A stretch of DNA of 64,000 nucleotides from Anticarsia gemmatalis (lineage: Eukaryota; Arthropoda; Insecta; Lepidoptera; Erebidae), in the NCBI RefSeq assembly GCF_050436995.1, contig NC_134764.1:6014001-6078000 (forward strand). Reading direction: 5' to 3'. Positions 1 through 11,440 of this stretch are shown here, one piece after another; the first letter of the stretch is position 1, and every line of letters begins with the position of its first letter. Position numbers and translations under genes: made by a program. Under the pieces are notes generated by a model. The model worked only from the letters and a program-made list of their open reading frames with translations. It was not told where the DNA came from and searched no databases.

Positions 1-59
1 TTTTCAGAAACACCAACTGTTGGATTTCTTACGTCATGTTGAGGAAAACGTTAACATTA

Positions 60-305
60 TTAACATTTGCGTGTGTTTCCTCGCTTTCTTTTCCACAGAT
101 ATGAATCTTGTTTACTAACAGTAGTTAGGGCTTCGGCATTACGCAGTGCGGTCACGTTAGCTCGCGCTGCAACCTTAGTAAACATCTGTGTGGTTTGTAC
201 GACATTGATTGCGACACCAGTTGTAGGTACTGAGATCATTCCACCGTACACATGTTCTAAGAATAATGGAACAGCGATGTAGATTGTTATGGCTAGGAAA
301 ATCAT
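60..305 (-). CDS. Uncertain small ORF with hydrophobic N-terminus
   Basis: An 81-residue open frame begins with a signal-peptide or membrane-like stretch (MIFLAITIYIAVPLF) and continues as a hydrophilic, probably helical segment ending in a basic run (KRKR near the C-terminus). I do not recognise the family. The frame stays open upstream of the methionine for about 19 codons (KKKPIFKF...KGRR) before a stop, so it could be an internal exon rather than a whole gene. The opposite strand has a good splice acceptor (pyrimidine tract then CAG at about 97-99) leading into an overlapping open frame, so even the coding strand is not settled. It lies downstream, on the same strand, of the candidate first exon near 6.0 kb, which would fit a split gene but proves nothing. 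Confidence 0.2.
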   Translation of the reverse strand: MIFLAITIYIAVPLFLEHVYGGMISVPTTGVAINVVQTTQMFTKVAARANVTALRNAEALTTVSKQDSYLWKRKRGNTRKC

Positions 306-736
306 TCTTCGTCCTTTAGCAAATTTAAATATAGGTTTCTTCTTTAAGTTAAGGATGGTTTAGATTATAGAAGACGGTTTAGATCTGTTTTCTATGGTAA
401 GATGTATTTAGGGCAATATGTTCACTCGCTATGAAGTACATGCGACTCATGTAGTAATCGACGAAAGATTTTAATATAATCTTTTTAAATATTAAATTAT
501 TATTTAGAAGAGGGAAATTTCATATACCTTCGGGTACAACAGGTATGATTTTTTATATGTTTATGTAGACGCTAACTTAAGCATAAATAGACAAACGACG
601 TTGTTATTGAAAACAAACATGAATAGGAAAATACCGTTCATGTGCATTTCAAAATAGAAAACCACTTGGTAGAATTGAATGAATAACATAGTGTTTGTCG
701 CGATAAAATTACTAATCCATTAATTATAGTCGTTGC

Positions 737-827
737 AGTCTTCTTCTTATCGTATGGTTAGTGGTCAACCAAGTGTCAAAGTTGTTCAAGCCGCCCGAGA
801 GGCCTTTGACATGGCTTATAGCAGTAA
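737..827 (+). repeat. Interspersed repeat, family D fragment
   Basis: The fragment runs from TTCTTCTTATCGTATGGTTA through GTTGTTCAAGCCGCCCGAGA to ATGGCTTATA. The same order of words recurs at 13,503-13,710 in a longer copy, and a short piece occurs at 3,186-3,222. It is therefore a dispersed, probably SINE-class family. I cannot assign it to a named family. Confidence 0.6.
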
Positions 828-1180
828 TTAATATTGTTATCTAAGTATCTGTTTATTGTTACAACTATAGCCGGTTATTCATTTTTATAATCATTAAATC
901 CTTTAAATCTTTATGTTTTGCGTTTTTCCGGCTCTGAGTGGATGCCATGATTTGTGCTCTAAAGCCATGCCAATTAAAGATAGTGTCATTACATTTTCAA
1001 CATTTTGACTGAAAATTTATAAAATTTAAACGTTATACTAACATTATGACGGTAAAAATTGTACCTATATACAAAATTGTACCTTACGCGTTTTCACAAT
1101 GTCTTTATCTGAAAATTGTTCTTGCGGCCTTACGCCCAATTGATAATGAAACAAGTTTTTGAAATTTCTAATTTTAATTT

Positions 1181-1268
1181 AACCAGCCCGCACTTAGCCA
1201 GCGTGGTGAACTCAAGGCCTAACCCCTCATTCGAGAGTAGACCCTTACCCTGCAGTGGGATAGTAATA
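1181..1268 (+). repeat. 3' fragment of tRNA-derived SINE (family A)
   Basis: The segment contains CCGCACTTAGCCAGCGTGGT, then a 'caaggcctaacccctcatt' stretch, and ends in a degenerate 'acccttaccctgcagtggga'. This is the 3' part of the SINE seen near full length, in the opposite orientation, at 31,242-31,539. The 5' tRNA-like head is missing, as in typical 5'-truncated copies. Confidence 0.7.
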
Positions 1269-1644
1269 TAAAATATTTTTTTAGTTTATTTCTCTTTAAA
1301 TATGAATTAATGTTGAATCCCTATGAATGTTGAGTGACAAGTGTACGATTATGTAAGTAGTGTAAGTATCTATGCTCAGGGCACCGGTGTTATCATTTTA
1401 ATTGAAATTACATGCATTTGTCAGCGCTTCGTCAGTTATGACTTTGACATTGACATTGAACATTTCACTTTTTATTAACTACGATTTTTTAAAAGTAGAA
1501 CATTAAACATGAAACATCTTGCCGCCGATAGGGGAATTTGGAAGGGTAGGGGGGAGGCTTTTGACCAGCAGTGGGAAACTCAAACAGTCTAAGGAAAAAA
1601 AAGAACAAAGAAAAATTGTTTGTAATAAAGTGCAAACATATTCG

Positions 1645-1745
1645 ATGGCAGGTATGGATGTGAATAAAGCAAGAGAAGTTTCTAAGTGACGTTCTCTCGT
1701 CTCTGCCTACCCGTATGGTAAGAAGGCGTGGTTTTATGTATGTAT
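1645..1745 (+). repeat. Interspersed repeat, family E
   Basis: The copy reads from 'ggatgtgaataaagcaag' through 'gacgttctctcgtctctgcc' to 'gtggttttatgtatgtatat'. The same word order appears at 30,705-30,830 on the plus strand and at about 37,975-38,100 on the minus strand. Three copies in 64 kb mark it as a dispersed repeat, most likely a SINE tail. Confidence 0.6.
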
Positions 1746-3462
1746 ATATTCCATGTTAAATGAAGATCTCAATATAAATGATAGTAGTCTTACACAAGAA
1801 CAATCCACAATACATTTTTAATTATCAACGCTAATTTACCGTGGCAATTTGGCTTGTAGTTATTTGATCAAGTGTCATACTGCAGACTTTTATCAGACTT
1901 CGGAAACATAGTAACGTAAAAATTCACGAGTAAGAACACAACGATAGTATATGAGTGCAGAAAATTAACATGCATTTGTAAATATCGAAGTAAAGGCTAA
2001 CGATAAACCTACAACCTACATTTAGATACATAATATGTGGTAGATCTTATGAAAACTAGCAGTTTTATGTTCTCTAATCCACTACGACTTTCTGAAGCCG
2101 AGAAATCTCATGGATTTAATTGCTGTCACACATTGTATCAAACAATTTGATGGGATAGTTCGCATGTATCGTTGCATTGAAAACGTGAGCGCCTTTTCTT
2201 TAAGCTGTTATACTGAAATCTCTTATTTTTTCGAAATTCTGACGAGGGATTAGAGAAGGTATTTGCAGGGGTTTTTTTTTTCTAAGCTACTAGCTGGTTG
2301 ATCCCTTTTTGCTGAGATTTTAAAAATCTGCTACCAGAAATGATGAGGTCCCAAAAAATTTGCTGTGTTTTAATCGTCAACATAAAATATGGAACAACGA
2401 ACGTAAAATATAAATGAAACAAAATCTAGCTCATCCATTTTCTTTCTTCGTCAAAAATTAAATCTAGTATTTTCTTTGTATTCCTCTAAATTAATTTCTG
2501 TAATCCGTTTCATGTTTACCCGGAATCATGTCTTTGTGCGTTCGTGAATCACTGGTTTATATTTAACATAAAGTTTAATACACTCGGAAATATATTTATT
2601 TGTCTTATTATATGTATTGTCTTGATAGTTTTTGTATGCAGGAAACGTGGGTAGTGCTTTTATTATTTTCGTATTATAATTATGAATCTTTTTAATATTG
2701 TTTTGATTGACGCTAAGGTCTTTGTTGTTCAAGTTAGTGTTTTTAATTCATATTTATACAGATATTTGCAATTCTTCTGGGTCTTGGGACTATCTGTTAT
2801 ACATACCCATATTCAAGTTCTGCGTTCTACAAACGATAAAAAAAGCTTTTAAACCTTATACTTTATAATAAATCAATGTTTTTGGTATATCATCATACCT
2901 TTCCTCATTTATATGTAACCATGAGTTTACAACTTGAAAATTTCCACCGATTGGTGATTCAGTGGAAGGTTCCTTTATTATGCTTAAATTGAAATAACAT
3001 TCTCATAAACCATAGTAGCGAAGTGTTTGTTAATTTTATTATCCAACTAATTATTTATATTTTTACGACAAAATAATCTCGATTCCTTACCTTATTAACA
3101 CATAAAATACTCGTAACGTTGTTAGAATAAAGCGAATCCACATTTTAACACTAAATATTTTCTTTGGAAAGCTTTCCGTGAGTAGTCTTCTTCTTCTTCT
3201 TATCGTATGGTTAGTGGTAGTCAGTAATGCCAACGTAACATAGTAAACATATTCGTCACAAGTTCCTAGACTTCATAACGAGTATATGGAAATGCACTAA
3301 ATGTAGTACGGAGCAGTACACTGTTTAAACGGGAGCAACGTTTTGCATTGACCTTTCCATACCTTCGCTCATCGTGTTTCATTCTCAATAAATCAGTGGC
3401 GACTCACAAAGAGGAATCAAGTTCGCATGTTTTGAGAATATTTACATTTCATTTCCTCTCAA

Positions 3463-3510
3463 TCTTACTAATATTATACATGCGAAAATTGTTTCTTACT
3501 CTTTCACGCA
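3463..3510 (-). repeat. Tail fragment of an 'AATATTAGTA'-ending repeat
   Basis: The sequence 'cttactaatattata' followed by 'gtttcttactctttcacgc' is the reverse complement of tails seen at 7,133-7,331, 22,320-22,445 and 56,988-57,691. It is a short remnant of the same type of dispersed repeat. Confidence 0.5.
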
Positions 3511-5926
3511 AAAATACTGAATGATTTTTTATGAAATTTGGTACATAGATAAATTATAACCTGGAGTAACACATATGACTAGTTTTTATCCTGGAAAATC
3601 TCTATTTGCTTAGACATAATTGCAAACGAAAGCTAGTTCTGTAAAAATATGTTATCTGTATTCATTCACATTTGTGTAAAGGTCACAAACCTCTGAGATC
3701 AGATAGCTCAATCTTGATCTAGATATAGTATACGAAGAGCAGTTTTTTTAAAGTCTAGACCGTATAATTTATTCATCAGAATATGTAGAATTTGTGCGTC
3801 ATTTTACGGGAAATTCAATTCCTTTAGTTTCCTTAATTCTTCATCTATTCCTACACTAATATTCCTTGTTTTTTCTGTCTTTATCAAGATATGCAAAACC
3901 ACCATGACATAACAACACCGTTAGCATTAATCATTAATAATTTACACTATGTCGTCGTAAACGTTTGCCTTGAATTAAATTCGTCACAGCTGTCCACCAT
4001 GTTATAACTATTCGTCAATTTTGTCTCAAAAATGTGAAAACATAACACATTTATGATGTAAGTAACGTTATAGTTCTGTTTTCTATTCTATTTATAACAT
4101 TACCACGCTTTCTTTTATATAGATTTTATTATCATTGAATTATTTGTTCAAATGATATCTGTTTCAAAGGTAACATAGGGCATTCAGTCAATGTCTGCCC
4201 ATTAGGTCAGTATAAGTCACTGTACAAGTGTATTGCCGCTTTGTTTCACTTACTGCAAATAAACAGTTATCTAGCAACCTTGAATGTGGTGTAAAATACT
4301 CATAAATTGCACATCGATATTAAAATATTGTTAGATAATACATTTTGAGTAATGGAGACTATGCAAATGTAAAATTTTAAACGAATTCATCATCGTCATT
4401 GTAGACGATGCAAATATATTATGACGCTTGTATTTTTCGTTCGACGGCAATTGAAATTTGATCATAGCTCTAGTGTATAGCAAAGTAATGCTTTTTTAGA
4501 AGATTCTATATTATATTGTTACGATAAAGCCTATATTTATTCTCAAATAAATAAGTCTATAAAGATAGTCATAACTTTTAAACTCTCGCGTTGCATGTTT
4601 AAGGTATAATAGAATACGGGAATTAACGCGAAGTACTTTCAAGTTATTTTAGACTTTTCTTTACAAATACTTGATTTCACGATAAACCCATTTATTTCGA
4701 GCTTCGATTTAGCTCTATCTAAAAGTATTTTCACAAGTTCTTTCATATCTATAAGTATTTTCAACGCGATACACTCGAGATTCTCCCGTAGCTTTATTTG
4801 TTTACGTATTCTAACCAGGACGAATCCTGACCTACATACTGTTTCGTGTGTTCATCAATTCGCTGAGATTCAGACGATAGAATCTTTTCCAGATACTATT
4901 TTAAATATGTATCGTTTTATTTTAGGCTGGTCTGAATTAGACGGCGATCTTTTCTTGATTCATAAGTATATTTTGTCGTTTATTTAATCTTCTCATCTCT
5001 TTGTTTTTAACAGAATTCTTGCATATTTTTTTAAATTTTATTACATGTCATTGCCATTTCTCAAAATGTAACCATCTTTAACCGTTTTTGACATTATGTT
5101 GTCTCAAAACAATCTTAAGTAATAATAGTTGCGTGCCGATAAAACTGCGTTTTAGCTAGTTTATCGTCATCTACAAACTAAAGCACTAGCAGCCTATAAA
5201 TCTAGTAATAAATATCTCCTAGAATATATCGGTAAAGTTAATTAAATACAGATTAACGGAGCCATAAAGCTCTCGTCGTAACCAGTCGCAATGTCAGGGT
5301 CTTATGTATGATGTCATATATATGTTATAGTTTTCCTTCAGATAATGAAGTATGGCTTTTAGAATTATTAGGGAATTCTTTAGCTGTTGTTCCTGGTTTA
5401 AATATAATATTATATTATGTAAGTTTCATAGGTATGCTGCTACTTATATAGTGGTCTGATTCTTGTATATAATCGTTGCTTAATGTCTCGTAATTTGGTA
5501 GTTACTTCTAATTTAATGTATTTAAATAATTTTGTTAGTTGAATGTTAAGCAGGTTGAATTTGAACAAAAGAGATCAATGACAATATTGATTGTATGCAA
5601 ATTGATTTTGAAAATTCTTTTGTTTTACTCGATTTTATTTTTCTTGTAGATTGTGTGACATTAGATTAATGATTAGACAATTGCATGAACCTTGTTAATT
5701 ATTTTTTGATTAAGCACTCGATATTTAATTTTATTTTTAAATAGGTACCTATATTTTATGTGACGACGAAAGTTAAATAACTTTTTTTTTATAATGCAAT
5801 GTACTCGTAACACTTTTAAATAATTAATTATCACTATTATTCTTTAAATTTACACTTTTCATAAGAATATGCTACATTTAAATTTCTTCATAACACATGC
5901 TATTTAAAATATATAAAATCTTACCG

Positions 5927-6135
5927 ATTTAATTCGTATAATCCTTTGCGTCTTCAAGAAAACTGGCACCTGGCGTTGTAGATGAAAATAACACTACACG
6001 AATATAGTTTTAGCAATAATAATTATTCACAGTGCGAAAATGTTTATTTAAGCGCGTAAATACGGCGAGCAGTCGTGCATCCCCTGCAGCACGCGGGCAC
6101 ACACTGACCTGCAAACTGACTGAGCGCCGGACGCT
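5927..6135 (-). promoter_or_regulatory. Candidate promoter and non-coding first exon (minus strand)
   Basis: A locally GC-rich, CpG-containing block (about 6,055-6,150) stands out from the AT-rich surroundings. Read on the minus strand it contains TCAGT initiator-like words, then about 190 bases without a long open frame, then a good splice donor (AATCG followed by GTAAGAT) at about 5,926. That arrangement fits the 5' UTR exon of a gene running leftwards out of the window. No coding exon can be attached with confidence; the small ORF at 60-305 is one possibility. Confidence 0.35.
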
Positions 6136-7132
6136 CCCGCGCTTTTTTCTCTACGACAGTACTCCGTGTCAGGCAAAGCGAATGCGTCGCATTCAGCCTA
6201 TTTATTTTTAATTTCTATCCAATGTGTGTGAACCTCCTCCGTTACGACTGCTACACGTGACAATGACAGGTCAGTATTTAAACAGACAGATGCAAATATT
6301 GTTTTGCTCTTTACGGGACTTACGGGTGTATTATAGCCAGTGATAATTTGAGGTTATGTTAGGTTAGCGCGTTAACCCGCTACGTCTCTATGTACGCTGT
6401 ACTTTGCCGGTTTAATATATTTGCTTCGAAGCTTGGAATAAGCAATAACATGAACGTGTAATTACGGAACTAGTCTGGACATTAATGCCAGTGCCTGTCT
6501 CTACGAAATATAAGCAACATAGAATGTTTCCCAAGAACATAAATTATAGTCTTCCGCAGTTTTGACGTTATTAATAGGTACTTAGATCTTGTATACTGAA
6601 AAAATATATATGACAGCCCTTGGTTAACTTTTTTACTCTATCGTAGGAACTTTATCATAAAGGTTACTATAACAAAATTAAACTTACATTATCCTGTAAA
6701 ACTATACTACATAAATGTACTAAGGAAACTGTCCACAATAATCACACCATTATATTTTTTTAAATATCGTATTCGTGACGGCACAGCCAATTATAATGTT
6801 ATTCAATCATACAGGAAGCCAAGTAAAATGTCCTAGCAACCTTTTACTAGGCTTAACTCTTGCTAGACAACAACGGGCACTGTTTTACGAGGCCACCGAT
6901 CTACATCGGTGCCCTGCTGACTGGCCATTATAACTGTAGTTTTATAGACACAGAATTAATGGCATAAGCTTCGAAATCAGTGAGAGATCTAGGTGAATAA
7001 ATTATAAAAACTCGAGTAAATTATTAGATTCTTGCATCAAAATTTCTAAATATGTTCCCGGGTTTTGACTCTTTTTGTATCTAATCAGAAGCGTCGTTAT
7101 ACTGAATCGTGTTATTAATTCCATCCATATAG

Positions 7133-7331
7133 TATACTAGCTTTTACCCGCGACTTTCCCATTTTCCCTTGGGAATGCGTCATTTTCCCGGGGTAAAAAG
7201 TAGCCTGTGTCCTTTCTCAGGTATCAAAATACCTCCATACCAAATTCCATGCAAATTGGTTTAGGCGTGATTGAGTAACAGACAGACAGACAGACAGAGT
7301 TACTTTCGCATTTATAATATTAGTATGGATA
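7133..7331 (+). repeat. Dispersed repeat with GACA tract and ATATTAGTATGGAT tail
   Basis: The copy starts near 'atactagcttttacccgcga', has a conserved middle ('gcgtcattttcccgg', 'aaaaagtagcctgtgtcc', 'caaattggtttaggcgtgat'), a (GACA)n microsatellite at 7,279-7,298, and ends in TTATAATATTAGTATGGAT. The same order is found in the longer copy at 56,988-57,691. This 3' tail is common in lepidopteran genomes and is usually linked to RTE-like LINE or Helitron remnants; which of these applies cannot be decided here. Confidence 0.75.
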
Positions 7332-7438
7332 GTACACGTTTTCTTCTTACAAGTGAGTCGTCGAGCCGTCACATGAAATTTCCTTTCTCCCAAATCATCC
7401 TAAACACTTTTGCTTAAAGTCTTCCGGAGCCTTCTTCT

Positions 7439-7588
7439 ATACTTCTACTACCTCTAAGGCAGTCCATATTATCTAATCTATCATCACTTTTTTATTTCCT
7501 AATCATTCTCGAATATACTTCTGCTACCACTAGGTCAGTCCATATTACCTAATCTAGCAGCCCTCTTTTTATTTCCTGAGCACTCCCA
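7439..7588. repeat. Two-copy tandem duplication, about 75 bp unit
   Basis: Positions 7,439-7,512 and 7,513-7,588 are diverged copies. Both read 'atacttctrctaccwcta', then 'gtcagtccatatta'-like, then 'tttttatttcct'. The divergence of roughly one base in six suggests an old duplication. Confidence 0.7.
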
Positions 7589-10567
7589 TTAGAGACTCTC
7601 TGCCTAAATCTTGAAGCAACACACCAGAGCCTTCATAATCAAGACTGCATTTTTCACTGCCTATATCACCATCGTCATGTTTTCCTATTTTTTACGTGAT
7701 ATAATCATAATGATAAACACTTCTGCCTACACATAATTATAAATGGTTGGTCACCCAGACTGATCCACGACCGGTTTTCTGTTGTTTGTGAATGTAAATA
7801 GGCTTGTACTATGAGCTTGGAACTGATATTTGTTTTTTGATGTTAAATTAATTAGGAAGCAATCAGGTTTCTTTTTGGCCAGCGTCAAATTAGTTGCTAC
7901 TGGAACTAAATGCTTAATGTTCGATTAAAAAATAGATTGTTTTGATAATGTAGATAAGCTTTTCGATGTAATTATTTATGACGACTCTCTTTAAGTATCG
8001 TCTGTTTTTCGACGAGTCCCGGGTAGGTATGCTTTTTTAATCACTTAACCTTTTTCCAAAAATAAAAATTCTGTCTATGATTGATTAAACAAGAAACAAT
8101 TGTGTGATATCCTAATATGTATGTATTTTTATATGATTGATTTAGTTACATAGTAAAATGTAAAACAGAAATTCAAGAATTCGTTAATTAGTTTGTGTTT
8201 TGACGTAGTCTAGTGTTTTTAATGTATTATTTATATATTTTAATTTATTTAGTTTGTACCAATACCGTAATCAGAATTAATTATTGACGCTGTTCCTTAA
8301 TCAGACTAACAAAGAAAAAAGTAGTTTTTTGCTTTGACGTCGCATTGCTTAATAGATAAAATAAATCATTAACATTGTATTACCTTAGTTATTTTTTAAA
8401 TGTTAAAATATAATGCGTTTTAGCACAGTCGTGTACAAATACTTTTATTTTTATTTCCTATTTACTACAGATTTTTACTGCTCGTTTAACCTAACTTAAA
8501 CTGATAGTGAATTGAGCTTTCACAATGCGAATTTAGCAATAAATCCAGCAGTGAGCCACATATTTGTATCACAATAAACCTACTTATATAAACGCATTTG
8601 CTTGGAGATTGTTTTCCATAACACACCTACATTAATATACAAGTGATAATGAGATAATTTTTACTACTTTCTTAATTAAGACTCTTTATCTTTGAGTTCA
8701 AAAAGCGTTCGACAATTTATTGGTACTGCAATCTCACTGAACTTGATTTGTAACAATAATTCGACAAATGCACCTGGCTTGAATATAGTTTCTTCAATTC
8801 AATGTAATTCTCAAATATAAATACCTCAATCTTTTCTAGCTTAAAAAGAGCATGCGTCTTTTCTTAAGATTTTCTTTTTTTGATAACATTCACATGCTAT
8901 ATTATAATGAAACAGGTCTTAAACGTAATTGTAAATTAAAGCTTATGTTACCTTTTTTATTTACTCAACGTTAATTTCCTTCAGGTTTTTCTTGCTCCAG
9001 AATATTGATCCACGCCTTCTTTTCTACTCTTGCGATAAAACACTTTAATTTGAGCTTATAGAAGTCTATAACATCAGTTCTTTACGTTACAGATCTCGGA
9101 TATTATTCATTAAAATAAAATGCATAGAATTGAATCCTGCACCAGTATGTTATCAGTAAAATAATCATATAAAAACCAAAATAGTGGTGACCCGCTGGCC
9201 TTGATTTTATTACTTTGACTCGGTCGAGTTTTATCGCAGAAGTCACATGCCAATCAGCTGTATATAACGTTATGTAATCCATTGTTATTTACTAAAATGT
9301 ATACAAACGATGCGATAATGTTACATTTTTAGCTAAATGCATCGCTTGTTCTTGAGGTAGAATATAGAAGATATTTCATAACTATTAAACTTCTATATAA
9401 TATTTAACTGTAAACTTTCTAACCTGAATATTCACTATTATTTATTGCTACACTACTGCATTACTGCGAGACACAGCCTATGCAACGTGCCCTGAAACTT
9501 TGAGAAAATCAATTTATCTAACGTTTTAATTGCATTTTATCGAAATTGTTACCTTAAGCTTAACCTAGCTCTGAAATAAATCTCAATTTTAACTCTCAAT
9601 CCGTATTTGTGTATTGTGTAAGAGTATTATGTGCAAAAACATGATAATGCGTACTTTCGTTTATCGTATAAAATCTGTATGCAATGACTAAATAAACTAG
9701 CGATGCTTATAAAATTCCAGTTCTATATTTAACCCGTTATCACACGTTTGGTGCTCAGATATAATAGCATGAAACTCATTTAAAAGTTCATGACTACATC
9801 ACATGACTCAGACTATTATAAAATACCTTCGTCATCCTACTGCCGAATTAAAAATTTACTAAATTTTTCTCTCGAGCCCGCACCTGAATACGTTATAAGC
9901 CCTTAACTAAAATATTTTATAATCCAGTATCCACCACTCAGGCAAATTTCATTCAAATCAGTTTAGTTTTTAACCTTAGAAGAATCACAAACTCGGTGAT
10001 AACATCTTTCCGCTTTCCTACAAAACTATTTATTATAGCAACCTTTTACGTTAAAAGCAGACATATAATATTTTTTATAACTTTTCCCATTTCCCTTTTC
10101 ATCTAAAAGCCTGTCTTCATAAACATCGTAAAGATTTTTATACGAAATATCAATGCTATTGATACAAAAATAGTTCTCTAGGTCTGACCGTGAATGTCTT
10201 CCGTCTGCCATGAAACATATGGGTTATATATACAGTATTACGCACTATCGTTTTTGTTACATAACACAATTATTTTCTTTTATTTATATTGCTTTTCTGT
10301 TATTGAGTTTGAAGAGCTTCCGCGATTCACAATAATCTCTATTGTCTACTACAAAAGAGATGATATTGTTAAGGAAGAAACAGACTAGATTAATTTATAG
10401 ATATTAAAATTGTTTGAACAATTTGAATTACTTTGATATAATTATACCACTCTTCGTTTTTCATTCAAAACTATTTCCAATATTACGTAAGGAAAAACAG
10501 ATGTTTCAGTAGCATTCTTTATTGTTATTATATTCATGCGTAATGAAATAGTCGTAAATATTTTGTA

Positions 10568-10693
10568 TCGGTATAAAAACTACCAGCAAAATACCAAAGA
10601 CAGTATTTCTTCTATCATATTTCAACGCAGTTCGGTATAAAAAACTACCAGTAAACTTTCAAAGATAGTATTCTTTTTATTACATTTCAACTG
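10568..10693. repeat. Two-copy tandem duplication, about 63 bp unit
   Basis: Two adjacent blocks each start with 'tcggtataaaa' and 'actaccag', then an 'agaYagtatt' word, then 'catttcaac'. They occupy 10,568-10,631 and 10,632-10,693. No coding sense is apparent. Confidence 0.65.
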
Positions 10694-11309
10694 TTTAAGT
10701 TACGTATGTATCGATAAAGTCAGCAAAGCTCAAAGGGTGTACTTAACAGGAAGAATGTTAGTAAACAATGGCCAAGGAATGCAGTCCCTTCGTGTGGGGA
10801 ATCCCAACATGCGATACACTTGTCCGTAATGCCAATGAGTTACTATAAACCATGACTGGCAATTTCTGAAGTTGATAACTTAAGTATGGACAACTTTCAA
10901 CTCAAAACACACGTATGTATAAGACATACTTTGTGTGCATCGAAAAATGCTAATTTCGGCGTTTAAGTTTTATTATCACGTAAGTCATTTTACGCAACCT
11001 TTCAGGAGACATTTTAATTTCGTCAATTCAATGACATCAAAATGTTATATGGTGATAGAACTTAAACGACGATTTGTCAAAGCCTTAAACCTACTCTTGA
11101 AACATGATATCCTCATTTTTGTGATCATTTTGTAAGCCTTCTCCCTTTACACCAACCATATTCTCTGCTATTCCAGTCCAGACATTCTGTACTTAATTTT
11201 TAAAAAATGCCTATTCATCGTAACAGTAAACGTGAAGTCAAAGATCACTAGTACAGCCTAAAGACAAAACAATTAAAAAGCAGCTACAATACACAAGTGC
11301 TGACAAAGG

Positions 11310-11440
11310 TCACGTAGAGTCTCAGTGACGTCACGAGGCGGGCCGCCACACCCACCGCGACGCAGTTCGTACGCGAATGAACGCTCAGCTTGTGCAACAA
11401 ACCAACATACTGACTACACTTCCGTGCCCACGAGGAAAAC
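11310..11440 (+). promoter_or_regulatory. CpG-rich block, candidate first exon with donor at 11,441
   Basis: This block is unusually GC-rich for the window, contains a CRE-like TGACGTCACG at about 11,326-11,336, and ends at a splice donor (AAAAC followed by GTATGT). An ATG at 11,377 opens 21 codons (starting MNAQLVQQ) that run straight to the donor, leaving one base over. That phase is the one needed to join the first recognised PIG-S exon at 28,265. The intron would be about 16.8 kb, nearly three times the longest other intron of that gene, and phase agreement alone occurs by chance one time in three. It may equally be the promoter of something unrelated or a non-coding exon. Confidence 0.3.

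Larger units (their letters stand above)
346..5920. other. Gene-free AT-rich stretch with repeat fragments
   Basis: No open frame here looks coding on either strand. The stretch holds small pieces of interspersed repeats (about 525-565, 737-827, 1181-1268, 1645-1745, 3186-3222, 3463-3510 and 4603-4640), most of which recur elsewhere in the window. The remainder is unique-looking AT-rich DNA in which I see nothing specific. Confidence 0.6.
6151..11290. other. Gene-free stretch
   Basis: No supported gene on either strand. Recognisable content is a dispersed repeat at 7,133-7,331, a diverged tandem duplication at 7,439-7,588 and another at 10,568-10,693. The rest is AT-rich with scattered short open frames of random length. 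Confidence 0.6.
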
